From contig CACWMM010000014.1 in assembly GCA_902761955.1 (NCBI GenBank), positions 1 to 55,723 on the forward strand: DNA of 55,723 nt. The letters run 5' to 3'. The notes under the pieces are model-generated. The model had not been told where the DNA came from, did no database searches, and saw only the letters and a program-made list of their open reading frames with translations. The position numbers and the translations under genes were made by a program. The stretch comes from Parafannyhessea sp902761955. Its GTDB lineage: Bacteria > Actinomycetota > Coriobacteriia > Coriobacteriales > Atopobiaceae. Numbering within the stretch: the stretch's first letter is position 1; the number at the start of each line of letters is the position of its first letter. Below, piece by piece: positions 45,259 through 55,368 of the stretch.

Positions 45259-46719
45259 TTAGCCCTGGTCACTTCCAAGGATAACGATAACGTCCTGCGT
45301 GTTCACGTAGCTTCCGTCGTTTGCAATCGGCTCAACATCAAGCCCGAGCGTCTTTATGACGCCCTTTGCCTTCGCGAGCGCGTCGTCGCCGTTGTAGACG
45401 ACCTTCGTCTCGCGCGTGGTCTCGGCCGCGTTGCCGGCGACCGCCTCGAAGCCGGCGTTCGAAAGGCTGTTCGCGCTCTGCCCGGCCAGGCCCGATATGC
45501 CCGAGCCGTTCAGCACGCGCACGCTGCCCTCGTAGGAGGGCTCCACGTCGCTTGCGCTCTCGTCCGCGCTCGACGAGTCGTCCGAGCTCGAGGAGTCGTC
45601 CGCCGCGCTCGACTTCGACTTCTTCGCGGACCCGCTTGCGGCCGCGATGCCGCTCGTGGGGTCCTCGTCAGAGTTGGAGTACGGGCTCTTGCCCTTCTCG
45701 ACGCGCGCCATCATCTTCTCCCACGCGGACTTGCGCAGGATCTCGTACCACCCGCCGTCGATGTAGCTGCTGTCCGTGGGTGCCATGCCCGTCATGATGT
45801 CCTTGCTCGTGTCCATGCCGCGCATGTCGCTTGCCAGCGACACAATGTCCGTCGCGCTCATGTCGGTGTGGACCATGTCCGCCATGGCCGTCACGGTCTT
45901 CGTCATGGTCGCCACGTCGCTCGAGAGTACCTTCTTCGCGACGGCCGCGATGACGGCGCGCTGGTTCGCGGCGCGATAGAAGTCGCCCGCCCCGTAGCTG
46001 TCGTACGCGTGGCGCGCGCGGCAGAGAAGGGCCGCCTTCTTGCCGTTGAGCTTTACCTTGCCTGCGGGCAGGTCCAGCTTTGTGTACTTCGGGTCCTTCA
46101 CGGCGACGCCGAGGTTCACGGTCACGCCGCCCACGGCGTCCACGACCTTCTCCATGCCGTCCATGTCGATCTCGGCGTAGTGGGATATCTTGACGCCCGA
46201 AAGCTTCTGCACCGTCTTTACGGCGAGCGTCGGCCCGCCGAGCGCGTACGCGGCGTTGATCTTCTGCGTGCCGTACTCGCCCATGTCGACCCTGAGGTCG
46301 CGCGGGATCGATACGAGCGTGGCCTTCTTCTTCTGCGGGTCGATGCGGACCAGCATGATGGAGTCGGAGCGGTACGCCCCCTCGCTCGAGCCGTACTCGC
46401 TTCCCTTCGCGCGGGCCTCGTCCTTGTCCACGCCAAGCAGCAGCATGTAGAACGGCTTGCCCGCCTCCTTCTTGGAAAGCGTGCCCAGAAGCGAGCTGTC
46501 GATGTTCTTGCGCAGGCGGGAGTTGATGTTGCCCAGGTAGGCCGCGCCAAGGCCGGCTGCCGCCACAACGATCGCAAGCACGCACACGAGCACCGTCTTC
46601 ACGATGCGGTGCGTGCGGCGCTGGCTGCGGGCCTGCGCGTAGTGAGCGCGCGAGGAGCCGCGGGAAAGCCCGCGCGCGTCGCGAATGAGGTCCTCGTCGC
46701 CCATGTTCTTGCGCGCCAC
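45259..46719 (-). CDS. LytR-CpsA-Psr family cell-wall ligase with LytR C-terminal domain (2)
   Basis: This paralogue of the neighbouring LCP protein is 486 residues. It has a short basic N-terminus, a membrane segment (IVKTVLVCVLAIVVAAAGLGAAYL), the LCP domain (FYMLLLGVDKDEARA, DSIMLVRIDPQKKKATLVSIPRDLRV, INAAYALGGPTL, GDFYRAANQRAVIA), an Asp/Ser-rich linker and LytR_C (GSVRVLNGSGISGLAG). GTG 46719 is chosen because GGAAGGA lies 6 bases upstream; frames further upstream are leader. Two closely spaced copies suggest different acceptors or polymers, or simple redundancy; this cannot be told from sequence. Confidence 0.92.
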   Translation of the reverse strand: MARKNMGDEDLIRDARGLSRGSSRAHYAQARSQRRTHRIVKTVLVCVLAIVVAAAGLGAAYLGNINSRLRKNIDSSLLGTLSKKEAGKPFYMLLLGVDKDEARAKGSEYGSSEGAYRSDSIMLVRIDPQKKKATLVSIPRDLRVDMGEYGTQKINAAYALGGPTLAVKTVQKLSGVKISHYAEIDMDGMEKVVDAVGGVTVNLGVAVKDPKYTKLDLPAGKVKLNGKKAALLCRARHAYDSYGAGDFYRAANQRAVIAAVAKKVLSSDVATMTKTVTAMADMVHTDMSATDIVSLASDMRGMDTSKDIMTGMAPTDSSYIDGGWYEILRKSAWEKMMARVEKGKSPYSNSDEDPTSGIAAASGSAKKSKSSAADDSSSSDDSSSADESASDVEPSYEGSVRVLNGSGISGLAGQSANSLSNAGFEAVAGNAAETTRETKVVYNGDDALAKAKGVIKTLGLDVEPIANDGSYVNTQDVIVILGSDQG

Positions 46720-46998
46720 GTCGTGTCCTTCCGTCAGAGCTGCGCCAGAGGATGCATACAACCAACTAATATTACCTGCGAGAACATGCCACCTTATGAA
46801 GTACACAAAGCTCTACCAGCACCTCGCGCCCGCCCGAGGTCCCGCGCTCGCGGGCTTTTGGTCCGCCCGCGAGCGCCGCGGCGGCGACGTTGCGCCCGGA
46901 TGTCTGTTCTTCTCGCGCGCACGCGCTGTCGCGCGAGCACGGCGCGCGCAGTAGTGGCATGATTGGTTGGTTCACCAAGACACTTCGCGGAGGAATAA
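46720..46998. promoter_or_regulatory. Divergent promoter region between LCP operon and guaA
   Basis: No gene is visible. The left side is AT-rich, with TAATAT on the - strand (46769-46774) as a likely LCP -10. A perfect 12-pair stem (GCGCTCGCGGGC 46844-46855, GCCCGCGAGCGC 46865-46876) lies in the middle. A partial copy of the recurrent motif (CTTCTCGC, 46909-46916) and CATGAT (near 46956, possible guaA -10) are on the right. Confidence 0.45.
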
Positions 46999-48588
<1,590 letters not shown>

Positions 48589-49146
48589 GGTTTAGCCCAT
48601 TTCATCTAGTCTCATCCCGCACGTCTAGTCGCGGTGGCTTGCAACTAGTGCTCTCTCTTGGACAAAGTCACCGGGACTTTCGGGGAGTGACAAACGCGAG
48701 AAAGCCCTGAAATCGGTGGATTTCGGGGCTTATTTTATGGGTGTTAACCTGCGGAAATACTCTTCACTCCACCGTACGAGGGTGACTAGTTGTGACTCGT
48801 TGCCAAGAGAGGCGACTAGATGCCAAGACATGCCAAAGCGAGAAGAGTATTTTCATCGCGTTTTTTAGCCGCAAGCCCTTCGCGCGATCGACCATGTAGT
48901 CACTTTCGGGCCGTTTTTGAGCCCTTCGGAGAGCCGTTTGTCACTCTCAATACTGTGTGCAATAGGCGATTTCGGACCCATTTCGACCTCCGAAAACCGG
49001 CAATAGTAATGCGAGAGTGACGATTCCTCCGCAATCGTTGCAACATCGCACCGTGGTACTTTCATGCTGAACTTCTACGGATATAAAGCATGAATGTACG
49101 AGCCGTAAATCTATACCCACTATTTGAGCGGCAGGATTTTTCAAAC
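48589..49146. repeat. Repeat-rich AT-rich spacer after guaA
   Basis: No gene is supported in this stretch. It holds several inverted repeats: CTAGTCGC (48625-48632) plus CTCTCTTGG (48653-48661) recur inverted as CCAAGAGAGGCGACTAG (48803-48819), and GAGTGACAAACG (48685-48696) recurs inverted at 48935-48946. Variants of GTCACT/AGTGAC occur at least five times. It may contain a small non-autonomous element, island boundary sites or a structured RNA. I find no integrase. Confidence 0.55.
48702..48738 (+). terminator. guaA terminator
   Basis: AAGCCCTGAAATC (48702-48714) and GATTTCGGGGCTT (48719-48731) pair with one T-G wobble around a GGTG loop; ATTTTAT follows. On the - strand the flanking A-run also gives some U's. 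Confidence 0.8.
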
Positions 49147-49222
49147 ATTCAGGAAGCTATTCGCGAATCTCTTCCTAAATCGCTTCCTGAATGCGTGAAT
49201 GCTTCCTGAATCATGGTAAAAT
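49147..49222 (+). promoter_or_regulatory. Operator array and -10 upstream of the AlbA-type regulator
   Basis: An 11-base site occurs four times: ATTCAGGAAGC (49147-49157), then its inverse TCTTCCTAAAT (49170-49180, two mismatches), GCTTCCTGAAT (49182-49192) and GCTTCCTGAAT (49201-49211). TAAAAT (49217-49222) follows as a probable -10, so bound protein would cover the promoter. Autoregulation by the next gene product, which has a helix-turn-helix, is a reasonable inference. Confidence 0.55.
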
Positions 49223-49263
49223 TTCAACAGAATAAGAATCCTAAATTGTAATGAGTAACCCGC

Positions 49264-50652
49264 ATGGAAGCCGAACTGTTGTTAGAGACGATCGCCCAGG
49301 GTGAATCTGCGTCAGTCGAGTTTAAGAGGTGCGGAGCTCAACCCGAACAGGACACCTTTGAGACCATCTGCGCATTCGCCAACCACATGGGCGGCAACGT
49401 CTACCTTGGTGTGGAAGACAACGGGAACGTTAACGGCGTTGCAGTAGGAGCAGCAACAGACATACAGCGCAATATTGCAAACGTCGCGCGCAACCCCAAG
49501 CTGTTCGGCCCCGCCGTGATGCTCGAAACCGAGACGGTCTTCGTAAACGGCAAGACCGTCGTCCGCATCTGGGTTCCCATGAGCCCTGACGTTCACCGCT
49601 ATAAAGGCGTCGTGTACGACCGCATCGCCGATGCCGATGTGAAGGTTAGCGCCAGCAGCCAGATTTCGGCCATGTACATCCGCAAGAGCAATCTCGAGAC
49701 TGAGCGGCGAATCTTTCCATATTTGACGCTAAACGATCTGCATGCAGAGCTTATCGACCGTGCAAGGCAGATGGCCACGGCACGGCGGCCGGGACATCCC
49801 TGGGCAGGGTTGGATGACGAGCAGCTCTTGCGGAGTGCCCAGCTTCTGGTCAAGGACTACTCAACGGGACAGGAAGGCCTCACGCTCGCCGCCGGTCTGC
49901 TGTTCGGTAGCGATGAGACGATCGGCTCGCTCTGCCCCACCTACAAGACCGACGCCGTGGTCAGGCTGCGCGACGAGGATCGCTACGACGACCGCCTAAC
50001 GGTGAAGACCAACCTCATCGATGCGTACGACGCTCTCATGGGGTTCTGCGAGCGCAACCTTCCTGATCCCTTTGTCCTCGAGGGTGACATCAGGGTAAGT
50101 GTGCGAGGCATCGTGTGCCGTGAGCTCATCTCGAACATGCTCATTCACCGGGAGTTCACGAGTCCCTATCCTGCAAAGCTGGAGATTGACCGTGCAGGGT
50201 TGCACACCCAGAACGCCAGTAGGACGTTCTTTGAGGGGAATATCACGCTCAATGACTTTAGCCCGATGCCGAAGAACCCCTCGATCGCCAATGTCTTCAC
50301 CCAAATAGGCCTTGCGGAGGAGTTGGGTAGCGGCACGCGCAACCTTTTCAAGTACTCACGGAGCTTCATGGGCGGGGACCCGACTCTTGTGGACGGTAAT
50401 GTTTTCCGCGCGACAGTTCCAGACGTAGATGGAGTTTTGTTCACCGAAGCGACAGCTGTCGAGCGACTGGGGGACATTGACCAGGCCATACTGGAGCTCG
50501 CGGCATCGCGACGCAGCTTTGCGCTTGCGGAGGCAGCTGAGGTAGCCGGAGTTTCCAAGCGCAGCGCCAGTGCTCACATATCCGTGCTCATAGAAGCAGG
50601 CAAATTGGTTGGAGAAGGTTCGACGAGGAATCGCGAGTTTCGGAAAGCTTAA
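49264..50652 (+). CDS. AlbA/Schlafen-domain ATP-binding DNA-binding regulator
   Basis: The 462-residue protein has the Schlafen AlbA_2 domain at 1-140 (ESASVEFKRCG, CAFANHMGGNVYLGVEDNGNVNGV). A RecG C-terminal-like/HATPase_c_4 region follows (RELISNMLIHREFTSPYPAKLEI, then EELGSGTRNLFKYSR), and the last ~60 residues form a winged helix (ALAEAAEVAGVSKRSASAHISVLIEAGKLVG). Such proteins are usually transcriptional regulators in accessory regions, often near mobile or defence genes. ATG 49264 has only a weak ribosome binding site. GC content and codon use are lower and more mixed than in the core genes, which suggests transfer. It ends with TAA, 62 bases before a HEPN-motif gene. Confidence 0.85.
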   Translation: MEAELLLETIAQGESASVEFKRCGAQPEQDTFETICAFANHMGGNVYLGVEDNGNVNGVAVGAATDIQRNIANVARNPKLFGPAVMLETETVFVNGKTVVRIWVPMSPDVHRYKGVVYDRIADADVKVSASSQISAMYIRKSNLETERRIFPYLTLNDLHAELIDRARQMATARRPGHPWAGLDDEQLLRSAQLLVKDYSTGQEGLTLAAGLLFGSDETIGSLCPTYKTDAVVRLRDEDRYDDRLTVKTNLIDAYDALMGFCERNLPDPFVLEGDIRVSVRGIVCRELISNMLIHREFTSPYPAKLEIDRAGLHTQNASRTFFEGNITLNDFSPMPKNPSIANVFTQIGLAEELGSGTRNLFKYSRSFMGGDPTLVDGNVFRATVPDVDGVLFTEATAVERLGDIDQAILELAASRRSFALAEAAEVAGVSKRSASAHISVLIEAGKLVGEGSTRNREFRKA

Positions 50653-50714
50653 CCCTGCCATCTGTGTGATGTTAGGGTTCAATTGAGGACTTGGTAATTC
50701 TTGGCGGTTGAAGA

Positions 50715-51972
50715 ATGAGACGGGATATGGAGCATCGCGTACATGAATCGATTGGCAACCTTCCCACAGTCAAGAAGCTACGGCGAGAAGCGGCGGTCTT
50801 TGGCGCTCTCGGCTGGCTGTTGAGGAACGAGGATGCTAGAAGGACTGCGCTCGGTATCACTGAAGAGCTTGACGGACTCGTTTCTCTTGTCGATGACTTC
50901 TATCGCCTGTTAGGTGACAGGAACTGGGTCTTCTCTGACGTTCTGAATCTGGACAGGATGCGCAAAGTTGTTGCACAACCTACACCCGAAGAGGCGGAGC
51001 GCGAGCTCATCGAATACCTCAAGGAAAGGGATGCGCTTCACTGGATGATTACCAGGCTGAACCGTTTTTCTGATATGCGGCCTCGTATCCCACTTCTGGA
51101 AAAGGCGGAGAGGGACTATCTCGAAGGGCGCTACTACAGCTCGGTTCTCGTAACAGTTTCCATGATGGACGGATTTGTAAACGATGCCTTCAAGTCCGAA
51201 AGGAAGGGGCTTCACGCAAGGGAAGCAGAGGAGCTTCACTCTAACGATTGCGTCGCTACCGTGTGGGATGGGCTGCCTTCCGTTCAAAAGTCGTTTACAA
51301 GGTCTGTATCTGCGAGGGAGGACAAGCCCGTCTACGAGGTTTACCGCAACGGTATCATGCACGGGATGATTACTGACTACGATAACGACGTGGTCGCCTC
51401 GAAGGCGTGGTGCATGCTGTTCGCCGTGGGAGACTGGGTCGATTCTGTAACCAGGGAGCAAAAAGAGGACGAAGGTAATCGCCAGAGCTTGGTTGAGATG
51501 CTCAGGTACCTCTCCGAGATACGAGAGCGCAACGCAGAGAATGACATAAAGCTGAATGCTTGGAAGAAGCATCAAGTGAATCTCGAGCATCCTATCAGCC
51601 CAGACGATGAGGTCCTGAGAAGCTGCAACGACTTCTTGGAGGCATGGAAGGCGAAAAACTACGGAGCCTTGGGGTCTTTTTCCAAACACCGTGGGTATGA
51701 CGCCCGGCAAGCTTGCAGGTCAAGCGAGGGAGCTTTACTCACCCCATCCAATCGAAGAATACGGGATCGAGGAGATAGATAGGCCTGCTGCTGCGATTGC
51801 TCTTGCAAGGATAAACCTCCGTTTTCAAAACAAAACATGGACTGCACTTATTCGCCTTTGTCGATTCAACGGGGCTGACCCAGCAGCAGAGTGGGAGCCA
51901 GGTGCATGGAAAGTGAATGGATACGGAGCCGATCCATTCATCGATATCAGGGAAACGGGGCCCACAAAGTAG
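50715..51972 (+). pseudogene. HEPN-motif protein, frameshifted near its C-terminus
   Basis: The first frame (50715-51782) would give 355 residues. The second part, GMTPGKLAGQARELYSPHPIEEYGIEEIDRPAA and onward, continues in another frame to TAG 51972. The shift lies near 51690. An intact product would be about 418 residues. The middle is helical, with GRYYSSVLVTVSMMDGFVNDAF and the motif YRNGIMHGM, where Arg211 and His216 form RX4H, the catalytic signature of HEPN ribonucleases. HEPN proteins serve in abortive infection and toxin systems; this role is inferred here. The start codon is uncertain (no clear ribosome binding site; ATG 50727 possible). Codon use is unlike that of the core genes. 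Confidence 0.65.
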
Positions 51973-52072
51973 ATTCTGTCTACTTAGTTACGTGGCACCA
52001 CAATGCGATTTGCCTACAAAAGACATAAGCGCAGTTCTGCTGTCACCAAACTAGAACCTAGTCTTTGTGGCA

Positions 52073-52534
52073 TTAAGTGTAATTAATCATTTTCATCCAC
52101 GAATCTAGGGTCGAGGTAATCTTTTCTAACTGTTGATAATATTTATCTTGAGTTATGCCCAATAGGTCGAAAATGATGTGCCTATAAACTAGGCTGAGCT
52201 TGTTGATATAGAGGACGCAATCTTTTCCATCGAACTGTAGATGTTGCTGTTCGCGTTTGATATGCATAATGCGATGCCTATTTTCTTTGAGCTTAAGAAG
52301 TAATAGGTCCAGATTGGGTTCATTATCGAAAACCGGTGACCCGTATTGGTCAGCAAGCGCCTTAAGGCAATCTAACAGCAATGTCCCCCTCTTACCTGGG
52401 TGCAAATCCTCATATAAACCCTTTTGCTCCTTCAGGATTTCTACCATAGGTTCGGCAAGTTCGGTTAAAAATGCCAGCGGGACATCCATCGGCATGCCGT
52501 TATCTGAAACGGCGTATAGGTACATTTGGTTTGA
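52073..52534 (-). pseudogene. C-terminal fragment of a HEPN/ApeA-like gene, cut by IS21
   Basis: The reading frame is open from the IS border (52534) to the stop at 52073, about 153 residues, starting TSNQMYLYAVSDNGMP if read from upstream. It is helical, with KENRHRIMHIKRE giving an RX4H HEPN motif. It lies on the same strand as the N-terminal fragment on the other side of the IS (54866-55368), so both are probably halves of one gene. The Met at 52525 could start a shortened protein, but no ribosome binding site is visible. The sequence is AT-rich, unlike the core. Confidence 0.6.
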
Positions 52535-52560
52535 TGTTAACGCCGGGCGATAATCGCCAC
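52535..52560 (+). repeat. IS21 left terminal inverted repeat
   Basis: The first 26 bases match the right end (54840-54865, inverted) at 21 positions. GCCGGGCGAT-like repeats recur just inside (GTCGGGCGAT, GCCGGACGAT), as expected for transposase binding sites. Confidence 0.85.
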
Positions 52561-52628
52561 CAAGCGTCGGGCGATTCTGTCCATTTCCAGCCGGACGATA
52601 TTGGCCAATGTGCCGGCATCCGGAAATG

Positions 52629-53420
52629 CTAGCCCTGGGGCACCGCCTCCACGGAGTATGTGTCGAGCCCTCGTCCCCTGTAGCTGGGTCCGCGCATCAT
52701 GAAGACCGAGGCATTGTCGAAGAGCCTGTCGAGGGCGCACAGCAGCGCATCCTCGCCCGTGAACGAGCCCTTCCAGTCGCTCGGGGACATGTTGCTGGTG
52801 AGCACCACCGTGCTCGGGCCGTCCTTCTCGTAGCGGCGGTCGACGATGTCGAAGAACATGTCGGTGCATGCCCTGTCGAACCTGCACCTCCCGATCTCGT
52901 CCACGATGAGGCATGAGGGCTTCACGAGCGCTGCGACCCCGCGCTGGACGGACCCCCGCTCTGCCGCCCTGGAGAGCCTGTCGCGCAGCTCGCTCGCCTT
53001 GAGGTAGTAGGTCCTGAGCCCCTTCATGCAGCATGCGCGCCCGTATGCCTGCGCGAGATGCGTCTTGCCGATGCCTTCGGGGCCGATGAAGGCGATGTTC
53101 CTGTGCGCATAGAGGTCGGCAAGGGCGGGGAGCTTCCGGAGCATCCCTGCATCGCGCCCCTGTATCCTCGAGAAGTCGAACCCCTCGAACGTCTTCGGCT
53201 CCCTCGACGGCAGCCTGCTGAGGCGCAGGAGCGTATCCACCGTCTTCTGCCGCCTCTGCTCGGCGAGATAGGAGAAGACAGTCCTGACCGCGGCGATCTC
53301 GCCCTCTCCCATGCCCCTGTCGGATGCGAGCGCGGCGAGCTCCTCTGCGGATATGCGGATGCCCATGCCGGCAGCGGCCTGCGCCGCCTCGCCGAAGATG
53401 CCCATGCCCTCTGCCATCAT
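52629..53420 (-). CDS. istB: IS21 helper ATPase IstB
   Basis: IstB is the AAA+ partner that assembles target DNA for the IstA transposase. The 263-residue product has Walker A GPEGIGKT, Walker B SCLIVDEIGRCRF and sensor-like VVLTSNMSPSDW. It begins at ATG 53420 (or the adjacent ATG 53417) inside the istA stop, after GGAGG, so the two are translationally coupled. The length is normal for the family, and it looks functional. Confidence 0.93.
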   Translation of the reverse strand: MMAEGMGIFGEAAQAAAGMGIRISAEELAALASDRGMGEGEIAAVRTVFSYLAEQRRQKTVDTLLRLSRLPSREPKTFEGFDFSRIQGRDAGMLRKLPALADLYAHRNIAFIGPEGIGKTHLAQAYGRACCMKGLRTYYLKASELRDRLSRAAERGSVQRGVAALVKPSCLIVDEIGRCRFDRACTDMFFDIVDRRYEKDGPSTVVLTSNMSPSDWKGSFTGEDALLCALDRLFDNASVFMMRGPSYRGRGLDTYSVEAVPQG

Positions 53421-54724
53421 GCCCTCCTTCCGAAGTCGAACCTCGCGAAGGCGGAATCTTCCGCCGGTGCCGCAGGCTGCCTGACCGTCGGCGCCGGCGG
53501 CTGCGTCGGCTGCTCTGCCGGGCCTCCGTCGTCGGTCCACTGCCCTTCGCAGCAGCTGTCGTGCCAGTCCCATGTGACCGGATGCGCGACCAGCTCCTGC
53601 GAGAGGTCGTCGCTGTATATGTGGAGCACGCGGCCTTCGCGCTCCACGCGGCATTCCCTGCGCGCATACCAGAGGGGCACGCCGAAGCGCCTGCCCTCGT
53701 AGCTCACGAACCCGTCGAAGGATATCTTCCTCTTCGGGCAGAGCCAGCGCTCCGCCTCCTCCGTGAAGGCGAACGGGCGCGCATGCTGCATGCATGCGTC
53801 CCTGTGCTCGTCTGCGGGCACGCACGCCGCCGCGCGGCGCCATCTTCCCGACTGCTCCCGGCACCACCGCCTCGCCTCCTCGTTGAGCTGCGTGATGTCC
53901 GTGAACTCCCTGCCCTGGAGGAAGCTCTCCTTCACGAACCGTATGAGGCGCTCGACCTTGCCCTTCGTCCATGGATGCCTGGGCCTGCAGAGCCTCGTCC
54001 GGAAGCCGATGGAGTCCATGAACGCCTCGTAGTCCTTCTGCCAGACGGGATTGCCATCTGCATCCCTCCTGACGATTACGCTCTTCATGTTGTCCGTGAG
54101 CACCCAGTCCGGGATACCGAGCTCCATGAAGCCATGCAGCATGCCTATGAAGAGGTTCTCCTGCCGTGCGTTCGGGAAGAACTCGATGTAGGGCGTGCCG
54201 CAGTGGTGGCAGGCCATCGCGAAGCATGCGATCCTCGAGACGGTGCCGTCGGCCGCCTCCGCATTGGCGAACCCCCAGTCCATCTGGTATGCCTCGCCGG
54301 GCTCTGTCTGGTATCTCCTGCCGCGCGGGCCCCTGGAATCCGCCTGCCTCCTCGGCGCAGGCACGAGCGAGCGGTGGGCGGCGATGTAGTCCTTGACCGA
54401 CGTGATGCCGCCTGCATATCCCTGCCCCTTCAGGCGGTCGAAGATCGCCTGGGAGTTCGTCACCCCCTTGCGGAGCTGGTCATCGACGACGCCGGTGTAT
54501 CCCGTGAGGACCGTCGTCTCTGCCTTCCTGCCTGCATTGCCGTGCGGCCCGGCCTGGAAGCCCTTCTTCCGGAGCGTCCTTGCCTTCGATCTCGTGAGTC
54601 CGGTCCTCCTGCAGAACTCCGCGAGGTTCGCCTTCTCCGGCAGGAACCCCGGACCCGCCTCGGCTGCCATCGCCGAGAGGGCCTCGTCTATAATCTTCTG
54701 CAGGCCATCGTATCTGCTGTCCAT
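53417..54724 (-). CDS. istA: IS21 transposase IstA
   Basis: IstA is a DDE transposase. The 435-residue protein has an N-terminal helix-turn-helix (LAEFCRRTGLTRSKARTLRKKG) and the catalytic core with Asp in YQMDWGFA, Asp in VLTDNMKSV and Glu in KGKVERLIRFVKES. The C-terminal part is a Mu-like beta-barrel plus a Pro-rich tail. It starts at ATG 54724 near the right end and overlaps istB by 4 bases. It is GC-rich compared with its AT-rich surroundings, so it probably came from a GC-rich host, perhaps the same chromosome. Confidence 0.93.
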   Translation of the reverse strand: MDSRYDGLQKIIDEALSAMAAEAGPGFLPEKANLAEFCRRTGLTRSKARTLRKKGFQAGPHGNAGRKAETTVLTGYTGVVDDQLRKGVTNSQAIFDRLKGQGYAGGITSVKDYIAAHRSLVPAPRRQADSRGPRGRRYQTEPGEAYQMDWGFANAEAADGTVSRIACFAMACHHCGTPYIEFFPNARQENLFIGMLHGFMELGIPDWVLTDNMKSVIVRRDADGNPVWQKDYEAFMDSIGFRTRLCRPRHPWTKGKVERLIRFVKESFLQGREFTDITQLNEEARRWCREQSGRWRRAAACVPADEHRDACMQHARPFAFTEEAERWLCPKRKISFDGFVSYEGRRFGVPLWYARRECRVEREGRVLHIYSDDLSQELVAHPVTWDWHDSCCEGQWTDDGGPAEQPTQPPAPTVRQPAAPAEDSAFARFDFGRRA

Positions 54725-54839
54725 CTTTCTCTATATTCCTCCTATCGCCGGCACATTGGCACAACCAGCATAGGAGGGATGCAGCGGAGCGGTGGCCAAT
54801 CTTCTCCGGCTGCAATCGGCTATTTTGTTTCGGCTATAT

Positions 54840-54865
54840 GTGGCTAAAGTCGCCCGGCGTCAACA
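54840..54865 (-). repeat. IS21 right terminal inverted repeat
   Basis: This is the inverse of the left end (52535-52560), with the border at ...CGTCAACA. A frame from the flanking gene reads six residues (VDAGRL) into it before a TAG. Confidence 0.85.
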
Positions 54866-55368
54866 AGCTTAAGCCATCGTCCGAAAAGTTCGCTTGTCAG
54901 AACATCTTGAAATTCTATTAGTTTGATACCGTCAATTTGCAGGTAATCTGCAGAGTCAAAATATTTCAAACGTTTCCGAAGAGCCTCTTTGCGTGCCTTC
55001 TCTGCTTCAAAGCCAGACTCATAAGACTCATTTAGGTTGTCTGTGAATTTCAGGTCGACCAACGGGATAAATCTGCCATCGAATAGCATAAGCAGCCGCT
55101 CTAATTGATAGAGCGGACCTAATAGACGGCTCCAATACACGAGTTCTGAAGCGACAATTCGGATGGTGCGTTTAGGTCCTTGTGAAATGCTGATGTCGCA
55201 ACGTACTTCTGTGTCAGCTTTTGGCATACGCGGATCAGATGATTCGGTAATAATTGAGTTGAGCGTTAAAGGCCCAATTGGACCGGATAGGACACCCTTA
55301 TCTCGTGAATACGTTGCTTCTACCTCAGAGAACATAAACTCGTGCTCTATTCCTACCTTGCCTTTCAA
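54866..55368 (-). pseudogene. N-terminal fragment of a HEPN/ApeA-like gene, cut by IS21
   Basis: About 168 residues remain before the IS border. The frame then enters the IS and stops at 54844. The N-terminal part (FSEVEATYSRDKGVLSGPIGPLTLNS) and GPLYQLERLLMLFDGRFIPL resemble the beta-rich N-terminal domain of ApeA-type abortive-infection proteins, which pair with a C-terminal HEPN domain. The fragment beyond the IS (52073-52534) supplies an RX4H motif on the same strand. The start is uncertain: TTG 55368 is the first usual start codon after an upstream stop, with no clear ribosome binding site. Confidence 0.55.

Larger units (their letters stand above)
52535..54865 (-). mobile_element. IS21-family insertion sequence, complete
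   Basis: The element is 2331 bases, with TG...CA ends. The left end begins TGTTAACGCCGGGCGA and the right end, read inward, TGTTGACGCCGGGCGA; 21 of the first 26 bases agree. Two further inverted matches lie inside: CAGCCGGACGATATTGGCCA (52588-52607) with its inverse at 54793-54812, and CCAATGTGCCGGC (52605-52617) with its inverse near 54748. Nested end repeats are typical of IS21. It carries overlapping istA and istB on the - strand, both intact. No target-site duplication is seen: the bases outside are TTTGA on the left and AGCTT on the right. Confidence 0.9.
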
